A stretch of 28,885 nt of DNA from Chloromonas sp. AAM2 (taxonomy: Eukaryota; Chlorophyta; Chlorophyceae; Chlamydomonadales; Chlamydomonadaceae), in the NCBI GenBank assembly GCA_004335635.1, contig QAXH01000886.1:1-28885 (forward strand), in the 5' to 3' direction. The translations under genes were made by a program, and so were the position numbers. Under the pieces are notes generated by a model. The model was given only the letters and a program-made list of their open reading frames with translations. It ran no database searches and was not told where the DNA came from. Positions 10,906 to 22,900 of the stretch are shown one piece after another; position 1 is the first letter of the stretch; each line of letters opens with the position of its first letter.

Positions 10906-10942
10906 CCTGCCCGTCTCCCGCTCTTGACGGCCCCCGGTGCTC
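10906..10942 (+). repeat. 37-bp duplicate of XRCC4 exon 6 sequence
   Basis: Identical to 14478-14514 except for one G/T difference; the shared core contains CCCGTCTCCCGCTCTTGACG. The second copy lies in the coding part of XRCC4 exon 6, where it encodes part of the low-complexity tail on the opposite strand. Confidence 0.85.
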
Positions 10943-12386
10943 CCACTTTACTGGTTGTCTCAACATCATGGAACATCGGAATACAAGCAAGTTCTGAGAC
11001 ATTGGTTTGTCAGGGACAGCTGGTGAATGGCAACTAAACCAAGATCAGTAGACCTGGCCAATTGACTGATTTGAACAGTGTTGGCAAGTGTCTCGACTCA
11101 GGATGGAGAACACGAGGACAGTCTGGATTGAAGCGTTTTATTCCTGAGGCAGGATGCACTGGACAGTACTGCACACTTTTCCAATTCATCCCAATGTCTG
11201 CGGCATGTCATACTGCGCAGTTCTTGAAGATCTGCTTTGAGGTTGGAAATGCATTACGAAATTTAGGTGCCCCCCTAAGCAGGTTCTGGCGATGGTGCTG
11301 TGGGTGTCCTTGCCCCATGATGTATGCGTAGGTCGTTGCATGCGTGTTGTGCGTGTTTCAAATCCATGGCAGTAAGCTATGTGGCAAAGGGGTCGAGTAG
11401 ACGAACTACTGGTTGTTGCATGGGCTGTTCAGTTATCCGTTTGAGTGCCGGACATTCGCACTTGTTGAGGGTCGGATTAGAATATCTAGGTTTGGCTTCG
11501 TGTTCGCTCTTGTAGTGCAACTGGAGCGAGTTCACAAGCACTGGTGATGCAAAGGCGGATGTTGACTGTTTGTGTAGACTGGCAGCCCCAGGGTTTTGAT
11601 CTTTGAGCCAGATTCTGCACCGAGTGAGAAAATGTAGCGACGGTAGATTTTTACCACTATGCACAGACGTAAACTTTGTACCGCGCCTACTTTCATGTGA
11701 GGTGTGTGCCTGCACGTGCGTGCTGAAAAATTTCAACTAGCTTTGGCAGGCTGACACTGTTTATTGCCAGAATATTGCACTCTTCTTTGCGTGCGTTGCT
11801 GGCTGACTTTTATCTCTTGCTCCCGCAACGCTTTTCCATGACAGAAATCCACCGAGATGTCTTAAGAAAGTTGCTTTTACCAGCCTTTCACACTGCAGTA
11901 TCGCCTTGTGGCAACAAGTTTCTTTCCATGCATCTGAATCTGTGAGGGTGATGAAACACGGCAATTTGTTCGCAGCTTTCTGTCTCTTCCTGTGCCCTTT
12001 CCTTTCAGTCTGTCCTTTCCTTTGTCCTTTCTCCTGCCCGCTGGCTGAGCAGCCATGCGGTTTCATTTTCATGATCTAAACCGGATGACAAGGCTGTCAT
12101 GGCCGTAATCGCTGAATACTGCATGTTATGCCTTCTTTGTTTTTCCTGCCCTACTGGCTGCCGGTCACAGACACCCAACGCATGGGTTTCATGGGTTGTC
12201 ATGGGTTTCTTCATCGTCATAATTACAGGCAATTCATGTTCTGTCTCGAACCCGTTGGGTGGACTGATGCATCTATGAAGACGACCCTTCAAAGTCGTGT
12301 AGCTGTCTGTCATGGTCATGGCAGTCACTGTTGCCTGTTATGGCTCTTTGATTGGATGGCCAGCTATCCAGGACATAGTATGAATG

Positions 12387-12690
12387 GCATTTTTAATGCA
12401 GACAAAGTTTTCAATGCTGACAAGCTTTTCAATGCAGGCAGCAAGTTTCAATTTCGTTGGCTTGTCGCCTTTGACCGCAACCTGTGATTTTAGCTTACGA
12501 TTGCATGCCTGAAGAGGACAAACGGTCACGAGCACTGTGAGCTGCTTCTGGTATCCGAATAGTGAGGAGTGGCCAGTCCTGCCAAACCAACCTGTAATTT
12601 GCTGAGGTTTGCTTGTCGATGCTTTTTTCTAGCTGTTGTTTTTCAATGCTTTTCTAATGCTTTTCAATGCTTAATAATGCAGGCAGCAAG
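12387..12690 (+). repeat. Two clusters of an AATGC-based short repeat
   Basis: 12387-12446 holds three units of roughly 18 bp resembling TTTTCAATGCTGACAAG. 12640-12690 holds TTTTCAATGC units about ten bases apart. Both clusters end in the same 15 bases, AATGCAGGCAGCAAG (12431-12445 and 12676-12690), implying a common origin. No function suggested. Confidence 0.75.
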
Positions 12691-13899
12691 CCCTGAAGTG
12701 TACAAGCAAGTGGCCAGTGCGCCTTGCCTTCACTGCATGAAGCACGTGAGGGGCATTGTGCAACTGTGAAATAGCAAGCACTCTTCTGCCTGGCCACAGG
12801 GAAGTAATAAGTGGATGTTGCTTGCGCCTGCCAAGATCAGCAGTCCGGAGTCATCTGCCATGAGACGACAGCCTGCACGCTGTGCTTTATGTTGACACGC
12901 AGCTTTTGCTTTACTTTTATGATCAGCTCTGTCTTTGACTGCGCGCTGTTGTGATTGCTTTTTTTCAATCACGAGCACACCTAACACGTGACACAATATG
13001 TAATGGATTTGATGGTATCAACGACAAGTCAACCTTTCGTGAGGTGGGTTAGGCTTGCCGGGTGTGCACCACTGTGCAGCTCAGCAACGATATCTTATGA
13101 CGCAACCCTTGTGATATCTAGCCTTCCCGGAACAGGTTGTTTGTACTGCTTGTAAGCTGGCAGTTCTGGAGCGGGTATCTGAGCCTTTGGCGTGCAATAT
13201 CATACAGCATCTGATAAAAGGTCAAACAAAAAGACCACACACGCAGCTGCACACGTAGGACACGAGGAAAGCTTTTACGTGGATACACAACCACTGGCTA
13301 CCAGTGCACGGAGGTGGAATGATATGCAACAGAGGTCAAGCCTAGGTAGACCTGAGCCGAGACACAGCGCAAAGGAAAGGCGATCAGTCAGTATTTTCTC
13401 AATCTTGTTCATATAGTGAAATGACCTCGTCTCAGTATCCGATCAGCTTATAGGGTTTTTAACTGCAAGGGGAATTGTACCCATACTTGACAACGGCACG
13501 ACAGTCCAGGCAAACACATCACAGCAGTTCCATCCGACAGCCTCCACAAGAACAGCAAACCAATCTTACACTAAAACTGGCAGGCAAATCAAATCATTAA
13601 AAAAAGGCGAAAACTGGACGAGCCAGAGGAAGGTCTATACATCTTCGTCAGGTTATGAATCCCACCGGATGGTGAACGCCCCACAACAAATTTCCCAGAA
13701 ATGGCAAAGTTTGTGAACTCGCTGTTTTATCCGGTCCCGACACATTGAGCTTGGACTGTGTAAAACGCCCGCTCCGACATGTGCCCGCTCCGACGGTTGA
13801 ACTGGTAGTGAACGTAAAGTGAGATCAGTTTTGAATTCGATCAGGCAGATCCTTGCAACAGGCACGTGGAGCGTATGACAACAGATGTCGGTTCGATGG

Positions 13900-16536
13900 T
13901 TATAGCCCCAAGTCAAGCTCTTCATCATCCGAAGCTGCCGCCTGTCTAGCCTCCTTTGGCTGGCTTGCCCGGTGTGCCTGTTGTGCCTGCTGCTGATATG
14001 GGAGCAGCAGCACCGGGTCCACTGGCAGCGTCTCGCCCAGGTAGACACCCGGCACTGACTGCTCCGGCAGGGTCTCTGCCTGGTACCCAGGCCACTGTGA
14101 ACCGCCCACCAAAGGAACAGCACCACCTTGTGATGTGGATGCCAGAGCAGAGCCACCCATAGGGGCATCTGTACTACCTGGTGCAGATGGTTGGGGGGCT
14201 GCAGCGCCAGAGGGTACCGGGCGAGGTAATGGTGGAGCTGCGGAGGGCTTTGGTTGCCCGACCGACTCAACTACCATCGCCCGCTGCCTTGCAGTAGCAT
14301 TTGAACCAGACGCATCGCCAGTGCCATTCGGCACTGTGGGTGGCGCCTGCGGTAAGCTTTGAGTGCCCCTGGGCCAGCTGGCGCCCAGAGATGCAGCGGC
14401 CCCGGCAGGTTCCGTCCCAGTCCCCGCCCGAACAGGCACATCCACGTCCATAGCTCCCGCGCCCTCCTGCGCCTGCCCCTGCCCGTCTCCCGCTCTTGAC
14501 GGCCCCCTGTGCTCGCAGGTGTCAGAGCCCTGATGGTCTGACCCGCCCCCCTCCTCAGCCTGCCGCTCCTCACTGGCGGTTTCTGAGCCACTAGGCGACT
14601 CGCCCTGCTGCACCCCGCCGTGCTTCTGCGACCACACAAGCAACAGCGGAGTACGTGTGAACGTCAGGCATGTTGGGCGACATGTGTGAGGCATGAAGCA
14701 TGCATCCATGAGCGTGATAAGCGGCATTACTGATCATGTAAGTGCAGCTTTCTTCCAGACACCCACCATTTGTTCCTTTAGATCAGCCAGCTGTTGATCA
14801 CGTGCTTCCACTGCGGCTTGGAGTTCGCGCAGCTTGTTCTTCTTGCTGTTAAGCAGCAGACTGAACTGCACACCACGCACAGCTTTGCCACACCTGGTGA
14901 CACCAGATCACTGTGAAGCAGTAAGGTGCCTAACATGGCAAATGAGGCCCCCCCTCCGTCCCCTACACATTGTCAAGTGTTTAGTGCCTCACCTGCCTCC
15001 TACGTTCTGCAGTCCCCAGTCATGCCTCTGCCACACTACACACACATCAACACCCTGCCTCATGGTGTGTCCTTGTGCAACCTGATGGCCTCGCATGCAC
15101 CCAGTAGCCCTGCCTGTGTCCCTGTGAGGACCCTGTCATGCCCCACCTTGACATAGAGGTCCTCTTCCTTCTGAGTGCTCTCCTCCTTCTGACGCAGCAG
15201 CTGTGTCTGCGTGTCCCTGAGCTGCTGCGACAGTTGGCGGTTGATGGAGTCCAACTGATCAACTGACGCCTGAAAGCACGTTCAATCCAAACACATGCGT
15301 TAGTGCTAGTTGGGCTTCCATCCCATGGCTGCTGTTCATGCAGAGTGATTTGCCGCTCGCGCAACACTGGCACAATTGATAACATAACTACTTGATTGTG
15401 GCTGGCATGTCACTTGCTCTGCTGTGGTCTTTTCCTCAAGGTCACCATGCAATCACGCTGCTTCATCATTCCTGGCATGATTGATGCAGGTGCTCGGGCT
15501 GACACATGCTTCTTGTGCCACCACCACCCTACCTTGAGCGAAGCATACCCATTGCACAGCATGCCCAACATTCCTGCCATGGTGGCTGCCATGCGCTCTG
15601 CTGCCACTGGTGCCAGGTCCAGTTGAATGGTGGCCACACTGCCCACCGTCTCGGATCGCCAGCGGATGTCCAACCGCAACTGCAACAGATAAACAGGGGT
15701 GTACAGAGGATCACATGGTCGTGCAGAGGGCACACAGGGGGTGTACAGGCGTGCAGGGGCGCGTGATTTGTGAAGCAAAAAAAGCAGGCCAGTAGCAACG
15801 GCCAGCGATGTCGGCAAGCCAAGGCGTGAGTGTAGGCCTTAGATTTAACCGGGTCCTGCAACAACAAGGCAACAAGCATCGCCATGCGGATGAAAGCGTG
15901 GCCCATGCAGCCTTGCATGGCCGTTACCCCCCGAGCCAGTGCTCCCACACTAACGCTTCACCGCACATGAGAGCGCACATGCGGGTATCCTCACCCGTGT
16001 GTTGCTGCGCGCAACGATGTAGTCGTAGGCCTCATGTGGCTGTGCAAGGCACAGCGCAGCCTTGCATGCCACCATGTATTCCTCCGGTGTCAGCATGTGA
16101 CTGTCTTGGGGTGGGGGCCCAGCACCTGCAACGCATGCAGCAACGCGCGCGGCATGTGGCAGGTTGTGTGCATGAGTCTCCTGCACATGGTCTGTTGGGG
16201 CCTGTCAAGCATGCAGAACCATGCAAGAACCACAGCATGCAAGAGGACGCAGGAAAATGCCGGGAAAATGCATGCGAATTTCACTGACCCGCATGTCGTG
16301 CAGGGGCACTCAAGTGCTATGCCAAGCCCCTCACCCACGAGTTGCCAGGCTTGTGTGCCATCAGTGGCTGTTAGATCAAAGTGAGCCACGGTGGAATCAT
16401 ATCCTTCACTCCAGTGTGTGGTACAGAACAGCGGGCCAGAGGGAACTGTGCCCAGTCCACGCCTCTCTTGCGTCTGAATGCTTTTGGCGTAGTGGCTGAG
16501 CCTGGGAGCCTGATCATGGCTACCGCTCATGATCAT
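13900..16536 (-). CDS. XRCC4: XRCC4-like non-homologous end-joining protein
   Basis: Six exons, right to left: 16536-16335, 16125-15995, 15679-15533, 15269-15147, 14865-14767, 14625-13900; 475 residues, in frame throughout. XRCC4 forms a dimer that holds and stabilises DNA ligase IV during end joining in the nucleus. The head domain shows TATDGTQAWQLVG (human and plant XRCC4 have a DG..AW motif here), TPEEYMVACKAAL and LRLDIRWRSETVGSVATIQL. A coiled-coil stalk follows (exons 4-5, about 161-234), with the strongest hallmark, FSLLLNSKKNKLRELQ, matching the conserved stalk segment (LNxKKxKIRxL) near the ligase IV site. Exon 6 adds a 241-residue acidic, Pro/Ala/Gly-rich tail ending DDEELDLGL, so the protein is longer than typical 260-340-residue homologues. 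ATG at 16536 has a second ATG two codons later. The head is diverged, so PAXX- or XLF-like proteins are the main alternatives. Confidence 0.78.
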
Positions 16537-16969
16537 GGCTACTGCCGTGACCTAGTGCTGCATCAATGAGGCTGAGGAGCTAGGTTAGTGTTATCTACGG
16601 GCAGGCCGTGCACTGCATGGAGCCGAAGAGTCAACCATCAACCAACCGGTCCAGCGTGGCAAACCACGTGGCGGAAGTTCGGTTGGCTGACGTCACTGAA
16701 AGTTCTTTTCCAGCTTCCTTCTGGGGGTCTTCTTCACGCTTCATCAGTTGATTGAGATACCATTCAAAAGCGCGTCTTGTAAGTACACCAAGCGCTCAAG
16801 ACTTCACCTTTTCATCCCAACCAGGGCTATCCCAACAAGGGGCCCGAACTTCGTAATCCAACTGAACGGCACCATCACTCACACGTCAGCCCTACCTTGA
16901 TTCAGGTGCAGCGCACCAAGCGCGACACCAGCCACCCATTAAGGCGCAATCGTGCTCTGGCAGCTCGCC
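16537..16969. promoter_or_regulatory. Shared upstream region of XRCC4 (-) and CDPK (+)
   Basis: 433 bp separate the divergent start codons. An in-frame stop (TAA, 16940-16942) precedes the CDPK frame, so the kinase cannot start further upstream without an intron. No TATA box or nameable element stands out. Assigned from gene arrangement only. Confidence 0.45.
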
Positions 16970-19900
16970 ATGCAGCTGCGCGCGCCTCGCTGCACCAGAC
17001 ATGGTGCCAAAAGCCAATCGCCACTTCTTCATGCAACACGGGGCTGTGGGCGTTTGCCAGTGGCTCCAGCATGGCAACCGGCATTGTTCTCTACCAGTCT
17101 CCACAGCAGGGCCATACAGGAGCCGGGCCACCTATGCCGGTCTCTCGATTATATAGCCACATCCAGCGATGAAGGCGTTCTCCGCTACCCGGCGAGGACA
17201 GAACTAGCGCCACACGAACTATCCTCGGTCTTTGGGTGGCCACGGAACTTGTCTGAGCGCTACTTCATTGGCCGTGTAATTGGCGCGGGCAGCTTTGGTG
17301 TGGTGCGAGAATGCATGGAAGCAGCTACTGGGAGACGATTTGCTGTCAAGACCATTGCAAAAATCCCCAAGAGGGGGGCTGCGACACCACGCTACCTTCT
17401 GAAATTACGTACTGAAGTAGAGATCATGCAGCAACTGGGATACAGCCTGGATGCTGTCAATCTCAAGGTAAGCATGCTGAGGTTGGGGTCTGGACTGAGT
17501 TGGTCATGGGCTGCAGTAGGATTAGTCAACATGCATTTGCATGGGCACCATCATCCCCAGCCTTGTGGCTGTCATTACTGCTCTGGCCATCAAGGTTGAT
17601 CCATGGGCTTCGTCTGGGCCAGCTGCCAAGCTATGCACCCATGTGGCGCACGCTCGAGCTGACTGCACACCATTCATATGCTGCCAGTCACCATGCAAAG
17701 CTTGCAGCTGCATCTCGTGCATTCTGCATTTATATGCCGCTGATCACATGCAGAGCTGCAGCTCGTGCATCTCACACGCTGGGACCACTCGCACCATGCA
17801 AAGCTGCGGCTCACATATTTGGCAGCCATCCCTGGTCCCGGACTGAAGGCCATATAACACACACGTATTCGGCACGCTGACAATGTGATCGCTGCTTTGT
17901 CCATACCACTTTGCTGTGCAGGATGTGTTTGAGGATGTTGACAACGTGCACTTGGTCATGGAGCTATGTGAAGGGGGTGCGCTGCTGGAGAGGATTGAAT
18001 CGCTCAAGTACTCCGAGGCGTACATTGCACGCTTGACACGCAGCATCTTGCGGTTTGTCTCTCAGTGCCACGCCAAGGGAATCATTTACAGGGATATCAA
18101 GGTGGGTTCTCACAAGCGCAGTTGTCCAAGAAGTGTGAAGGTGAAGCTGCGGTGCATTTTGGGACAGCCACCTCGTGCAGCCAGACGGCAAATTTGGTGA
18201 TCAGAATGAGGCTGTGACTACGACACACAGCCTTAGTCACAGACACGTGCTGAGCTGCGTGATGCGGCCTAATACTGGTATGCGCTGTCACATGGGTACA
18301 TGCCAACTGCATGAGACTGCACTGGGAATTGTCCAGCTCTCGCCATGTTTTGCCTACCTGAGCACAGCCATGTTGGCCAGTTCCACATGCCCTGGCACCT
18401 CATCTTCAGACAGACCTGTGGCTCTGCCCACTCTGTGCTGGAATAGCAACCCGAGCCTGGTCAAAGCCCAATCCAGGCCCTTCATTAATCCTTGACTGCT
18501 CCTTGTTATTGCAGCCTGATAACTTCCTGTTCCTCACCAACGAGGAGGACAGTCCCCTCAAGGCCACGGACTTCGGCTTGTCCATCCGGCACTGGCCCAA
18601 CGAGCCCAAGCTCAGCAGCCGCTCGGGCACACCCGCTTACATGGCGCCTGAGCTGGTCATGCAGGTGTGGATAACACACACCGGGCCGGACAAGATTGGT
18701 ACATATGCTGCAGTGCGCTTGTAGTGCATTGCATTGGAACAGTATCGTGAGCTCAATCAGCTTCAACAGCTTCTGAGAAAACTGTGGGACGGTCACGCAT
18801 GGTTTGGCCGGTTCAGCTTTGCGCAAGGTCGCATAGCCGGACGTACAAGACAGCTGTTAGCAGGCATGGACGACCTTTGGTGCCCTGTACCTGCATGCAG
18901 AATTATGATGAGCGTGCGGATGTATGGAGCGTGGGCATGCTGACGTATCAGCTGCTCACAGGGCGGTTTCCTTTCTGGGAGGATGTTCGCATGCAAACTC
19001 TCACAGACGTGTGGCGCGCCATCATGACGCAGGAGATTGATTGGTCAGCTCAGGTCAGTGGGCCAGGCTGCAGGCCAGTAAAAGAGCGGGCTTGTGGACA
19101 AGGACAGTCACATGCCAAACTCCCCAGCTTTGCACCCATGTATGCATGCACCCTTTCCCTTAGCCTTGTGTCGTCATGCATGATATGTTCGCCTCAGCCA
19201 CATCTCGCACAACAGTCTGTGTCCCTCTGTACAGCATCCCTTCACCAGCGGGCCGTAACCTTAATTGCCCTCAACCTGTCCAGACAGCTGGTCAGTAGAG
19301 ACAGCTGCCTTGCCCAGCAGAGGCTCAACCGCTGCAGCCAGGCCAGCCACACAGCGAAACTTCAGGCCCTGACCCCTCATTGTCACCCCAAAGCCAAAGC
19401 ACGCAGCCGACTTCGGGCTCCGATGTCTGTGATGGTCCTTGTCTGCGACTGAGCTGGCTGTGTCTCCGGCTGTGTGTTCACAGGAGCTGCGCCAGCTGTC
19501 GCCCAGTGCCGTCGCCTTCCTGCGCTCGCTGCTCCAGCGGGACCCGGCCGTGCGCCCCTCAGCCCAGGGGGCGCTGGAGCACGCCTGGCTCAAGGAGGAG
19601 GGCGCGGCGTCCAGCCTGCCTCTCAGCGGATCAGTGGTGCAGGTAGGCCCGACACCGCACACGCCTGACACAGGGACAGACAACTGACTGACAACAGCAG
19701 GGCCAGGTGCAAAGTGAATCAGTTTTACCAATGGTTGAGGATTGGTCGGGTGCAGTTGCACGCCTGGGCTGTGCAAGCATTTCATCACTTCTGATTTGTT
19801 TGCTTTGGGATACAGCTTGCATGTGAGCATGTAACGGACTCTGCGATTTGTTGCTAGTTGTTGTCTGCGTGATCTGATCTTTTGATTTGTGTATCAGCAT

Positions 19901-22900
19901 CGCATGCACATTCGCTGTACCTGATCTCACTGTTGCCGTGTTGTTCCTGAGTTCCTCAGTTCCTGCTGAGCTCTCGCACTTGCCTGACCATGCGATTGTC
20001 AGCTCTGAACCTTTTGCAGTTCGTTTCGCGAGAGTTCATTGACATGCAGCAGTCACTGGAACTGTCAATGCTTTGATGCTTTTTCTATTCCATTTGGTAT
20101 GAATCAGTCAGCTGAACATGCGGATATGGTGTACACTGCTGCACCTGACTATTGATTTGCCCTGTGCTGCTGTGCTCCCACAGCGCCTCCAGCGCTTCTC
20201 CACGTACGGTCACCTCAAACAGGTGGTGCTGCGCCTCATAGCGGAGGAGATGGCGCAGCAGGAGGCGAACACACGCAACCTGGGAGACCTCAAGGTAACG
20301 CCGCAGCAAGCGAGGGCAGGGGGACAAGCACTGTCACAATCAACGCTAACACATGCACTTCGTCTCACCAGCGTTCGCTCGGGTTCAGTTGCAGAACTCA
20401 TGATTCTGTTGGAATCCTGAGAATATGCACGAGCCCCGCATGCTTAAGGTGAAGTTTACGTTCCTTATGTCTGTCAAGTTCGGGCTCCAGCCTGAGTAGT
20501 CGAGCCTGAGTGGGCAAGCCTGAGTGTTTTATGCGGCTTCGGGCTGGTATTTCGGTTGCAGCTCAGTCAGGCTGATGGTGGGACTACAAGTTCCTGCAGG
20601 CTTCCAGAAACGGCATAAACATGTAAGGTTCGAGGCAAGACAGGCCGCCCAAACAAAACGCAGCACAGGTGACTGCGCCTGACAGCTGCACTTGCCCAAA
20701 TGGCATCGGTAGAGAACCCTTGTCTGGGGTCCTGGGTAACACACCGCTGACTTGTGCGGGCTGCCGGCATGGGAGCCTTGGTTGGCCCATTGCTGGATTG
20801 GCTGCATTTGGACAGAGATGGAAATTGTACCGTTCACGCCAGGTTTCATGTATGACAGAACTGCCGAGCTTCTTCACTGCATGACTGCACTGCCAAGCTT
20901 CTTCACCGTCTGTGGGCTTTAATAGGTTTATTCCCATGCTGCTACCTTTTCTCCCCGCCGTGGCCATGCATTCCGGAGTAGGCTGATTTGACGAACGTGT
21001 CACGGTAGAGCTTGGGCAAGGCAGTCAATGCAGTAGGAGTTTCAGTATCCTTGATCCCACTGCATCCTGGAGCCATAATCCTTGTCCTTTTTCCCGCCTG
21101 TGCAGGCCCTGTTCCACGAACTGGACACCGACCATTCAGGCAGTGTCTCAATGGATGAGTTGACGAAGGGGCTGCGGAAGCAGGGCTACATTCTTGCCGA
21201 CCACGAGGTTGAAAATCTGGTAAGTGGATGGCCACCGCTCGAGTGTTGATCTGCTTACAACCTGAGACATGCTTAGAACCACTGTCAACGGATGACCTCG
21301 GAAGGCACACAAGGACAAAGCGCAAGAGGCAAAGCCACCAATCCATCTGCCATGCCTCCAGACCCAGGCCAGGAACCAGGGGCCAGGAACCAGGGGCCAG
21401 GAACCAGGGGCCAGGAACCAGGGGCCAGGGACAGGCAGAAAGGTGGCACCAAAACACAAACGCACAGGTCATAGACAGACAGGGACGCAGACAACACGTC
21501 ACATGCATTCCCGAGCCACAGGCCTCAGCAACACAACCAAGCCCGCTCCTTTCTTGGAGCGCCACACCCCACGCAGTGCCGTAGACCAGCCAGGGAAATG
21601 AGCTCATTAAGGCGTCCCTTGATGGCCAGTCACACAAGCACCACAGGGAAGGCAAGGCCCAGGAAAGGAAGAGAAAACGCTCTGAAGCAAAGACCACACA
21701 GCAAGACAGCACTCACCCAAACAGGCGAGAGAGTGAGAGAGAGCCTCTCACGACCGTGGACGGTTGGAGTGTTTAACTTTCTGTAATGGCACAGTCCAAC
21801 ATCACCAAGATCTGATGAAAAACAGATTCATCAACAGACTCTCGCCTCTAGCGCAGCTGGTGGCGCACCAACAGGTCCTGGGTTGAAACCCGGGTGGAGG
21901 CGAGGGATGGACTTTGCGCCAGCAGTTCCAATAGGTGCATTAACTGCTGACTGTCAGTGGGTTCATGCACACTTTCCTCACTTAGGTTCCCAACCTCGTG
22001 ATGAGCTGAACTGTAGCCCTGTTTACACAGCCTCTGACCAATTCTTTCTTTAGACACACTCCCAGGGTGGTCACTGGGAAAGGGCATGCTGAAGCAAAAA
22101 GGACCAAGCTCTGTCCCTTGAGCTAGATAGTGACCACCTTGGCGATGTGTCTATGAACGAATAAAGGCGGTGTAAACAGAGCTACAGTTCAGCTCATCAC
22201 GAGGTTGGGAACCTGGTAGGTGGGTGGGCAACATCCGCGTGTTGATTCAGCAAGCACCCGAAGGCGCCAGGTCATTGATGCTGGGAAAGGGAAACGCAGA
22301 GCCAGGGCCAAGAGCCTTTTCCTTGTGCTTTCCTGTGCTGTTCATGCAAACCCGGCGCATGCATAGTTGTGACTAACCTGGTGCTGCTTGCTGCTCTGTG
22401 GCCCTAGGTGCGAAAAATCGATTCTGACCATGATGGCAACATTGTCATGTCCGAGTTCCTGACCACCCTCATAGATTGGAACCGGCTTCAGAAAGAGCAG
22501 AGCTGGGAGGTGAGAAGAAGCATAACAAGGTGGTGGGACGATGACAGGCCTTGTGCGAGCTGGGGCAGTAAAGAACTTGAGACTGATGTGAAATTGCATT
22601 GGGTTTATACATGGCGATGCATGGCAGAACATCAAGCCACTTTCTGGCACGACTACATTACACATTGGAAGTGACAGTTTGCACTTCATGGATTCTGGCA
22701 TGTTGGCTGTTTGATTTCTGGAGATTGATTTGCTTCCTGAACGACCGACTTCAACTGTTGCTTGCTGTGTGCAGTCTTACCTGGACCAGGCCTTCAACCA
22801 GCTGGACGTGGACAAGGACGGTTTCATCTCTTTGGACGAGCTGCTCGACCAGCTGCCGCCCACACAGGTGATAGCAGCTTGCAATCGCACGCCACATGCA

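Larger units (their letters stand above)
10583..13899. other. 3.3-kb spacer between convergent RING-CH and XRCC4 genes; no gene recognised
   Basis: Both flanking genes end into this region, so it must contain their 3' UTRs. The open frames present are short, lack recognisable domains and do not chain by splicing. Visible contents: a 37-bp copy of XRCC4 exon sequence (10906-10942), a pyrimidine-rich tract (about 11985-12045), CATGGGTTTC-type repeats (about 12180-12210) and two clusters of an AATGC-based repeat (12387-12446 and 12640-12690). A TGTAA (minus strand, 13570-13566), the usual chlorophyte polyadenylation signal, lies about 330 bp after the XRCC4 stop and could serve it. Confidence 0.5.

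Noticed and set aside
11761..12072. 103-codon Lys/Gln-rich minus-strand open frame in the long spacer
   Set aside because: Its composition comes from a pyrimidine-rich tract on the other strand; no domain, splice partners or homologue recognised.
13860..13910. Possible tRNA T-arm (GGTTCGATGG near 13890)
   Set aside because: No matching acceptor, D or anticodon stems upstream; it lies just past the XRCC4 stop.
18784..19452. 222-codon plus-strand open frame over CDPK exon 4
   Set aside because: It reads through intron sequence on both sides; only 18901-19053 encodes kinase residues (NYDERADVWSVGM), and those join correctly to the flanking exons.
20942..21712. 256-codon minus-strand open frame with repeated PGPWFLAPGSW
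   Set aside because: The repetition comes from translating the 14-bp minisatellite, and the frame runs antisense across CDPK exon 7.
21810..21950. Possible C/D-box snoRNA (TGATGA near 21813, CTGA near 21946)
   Set aside because: No terminal stem pairs the two boxes, and the interval is occupied by the tRNA-like element.
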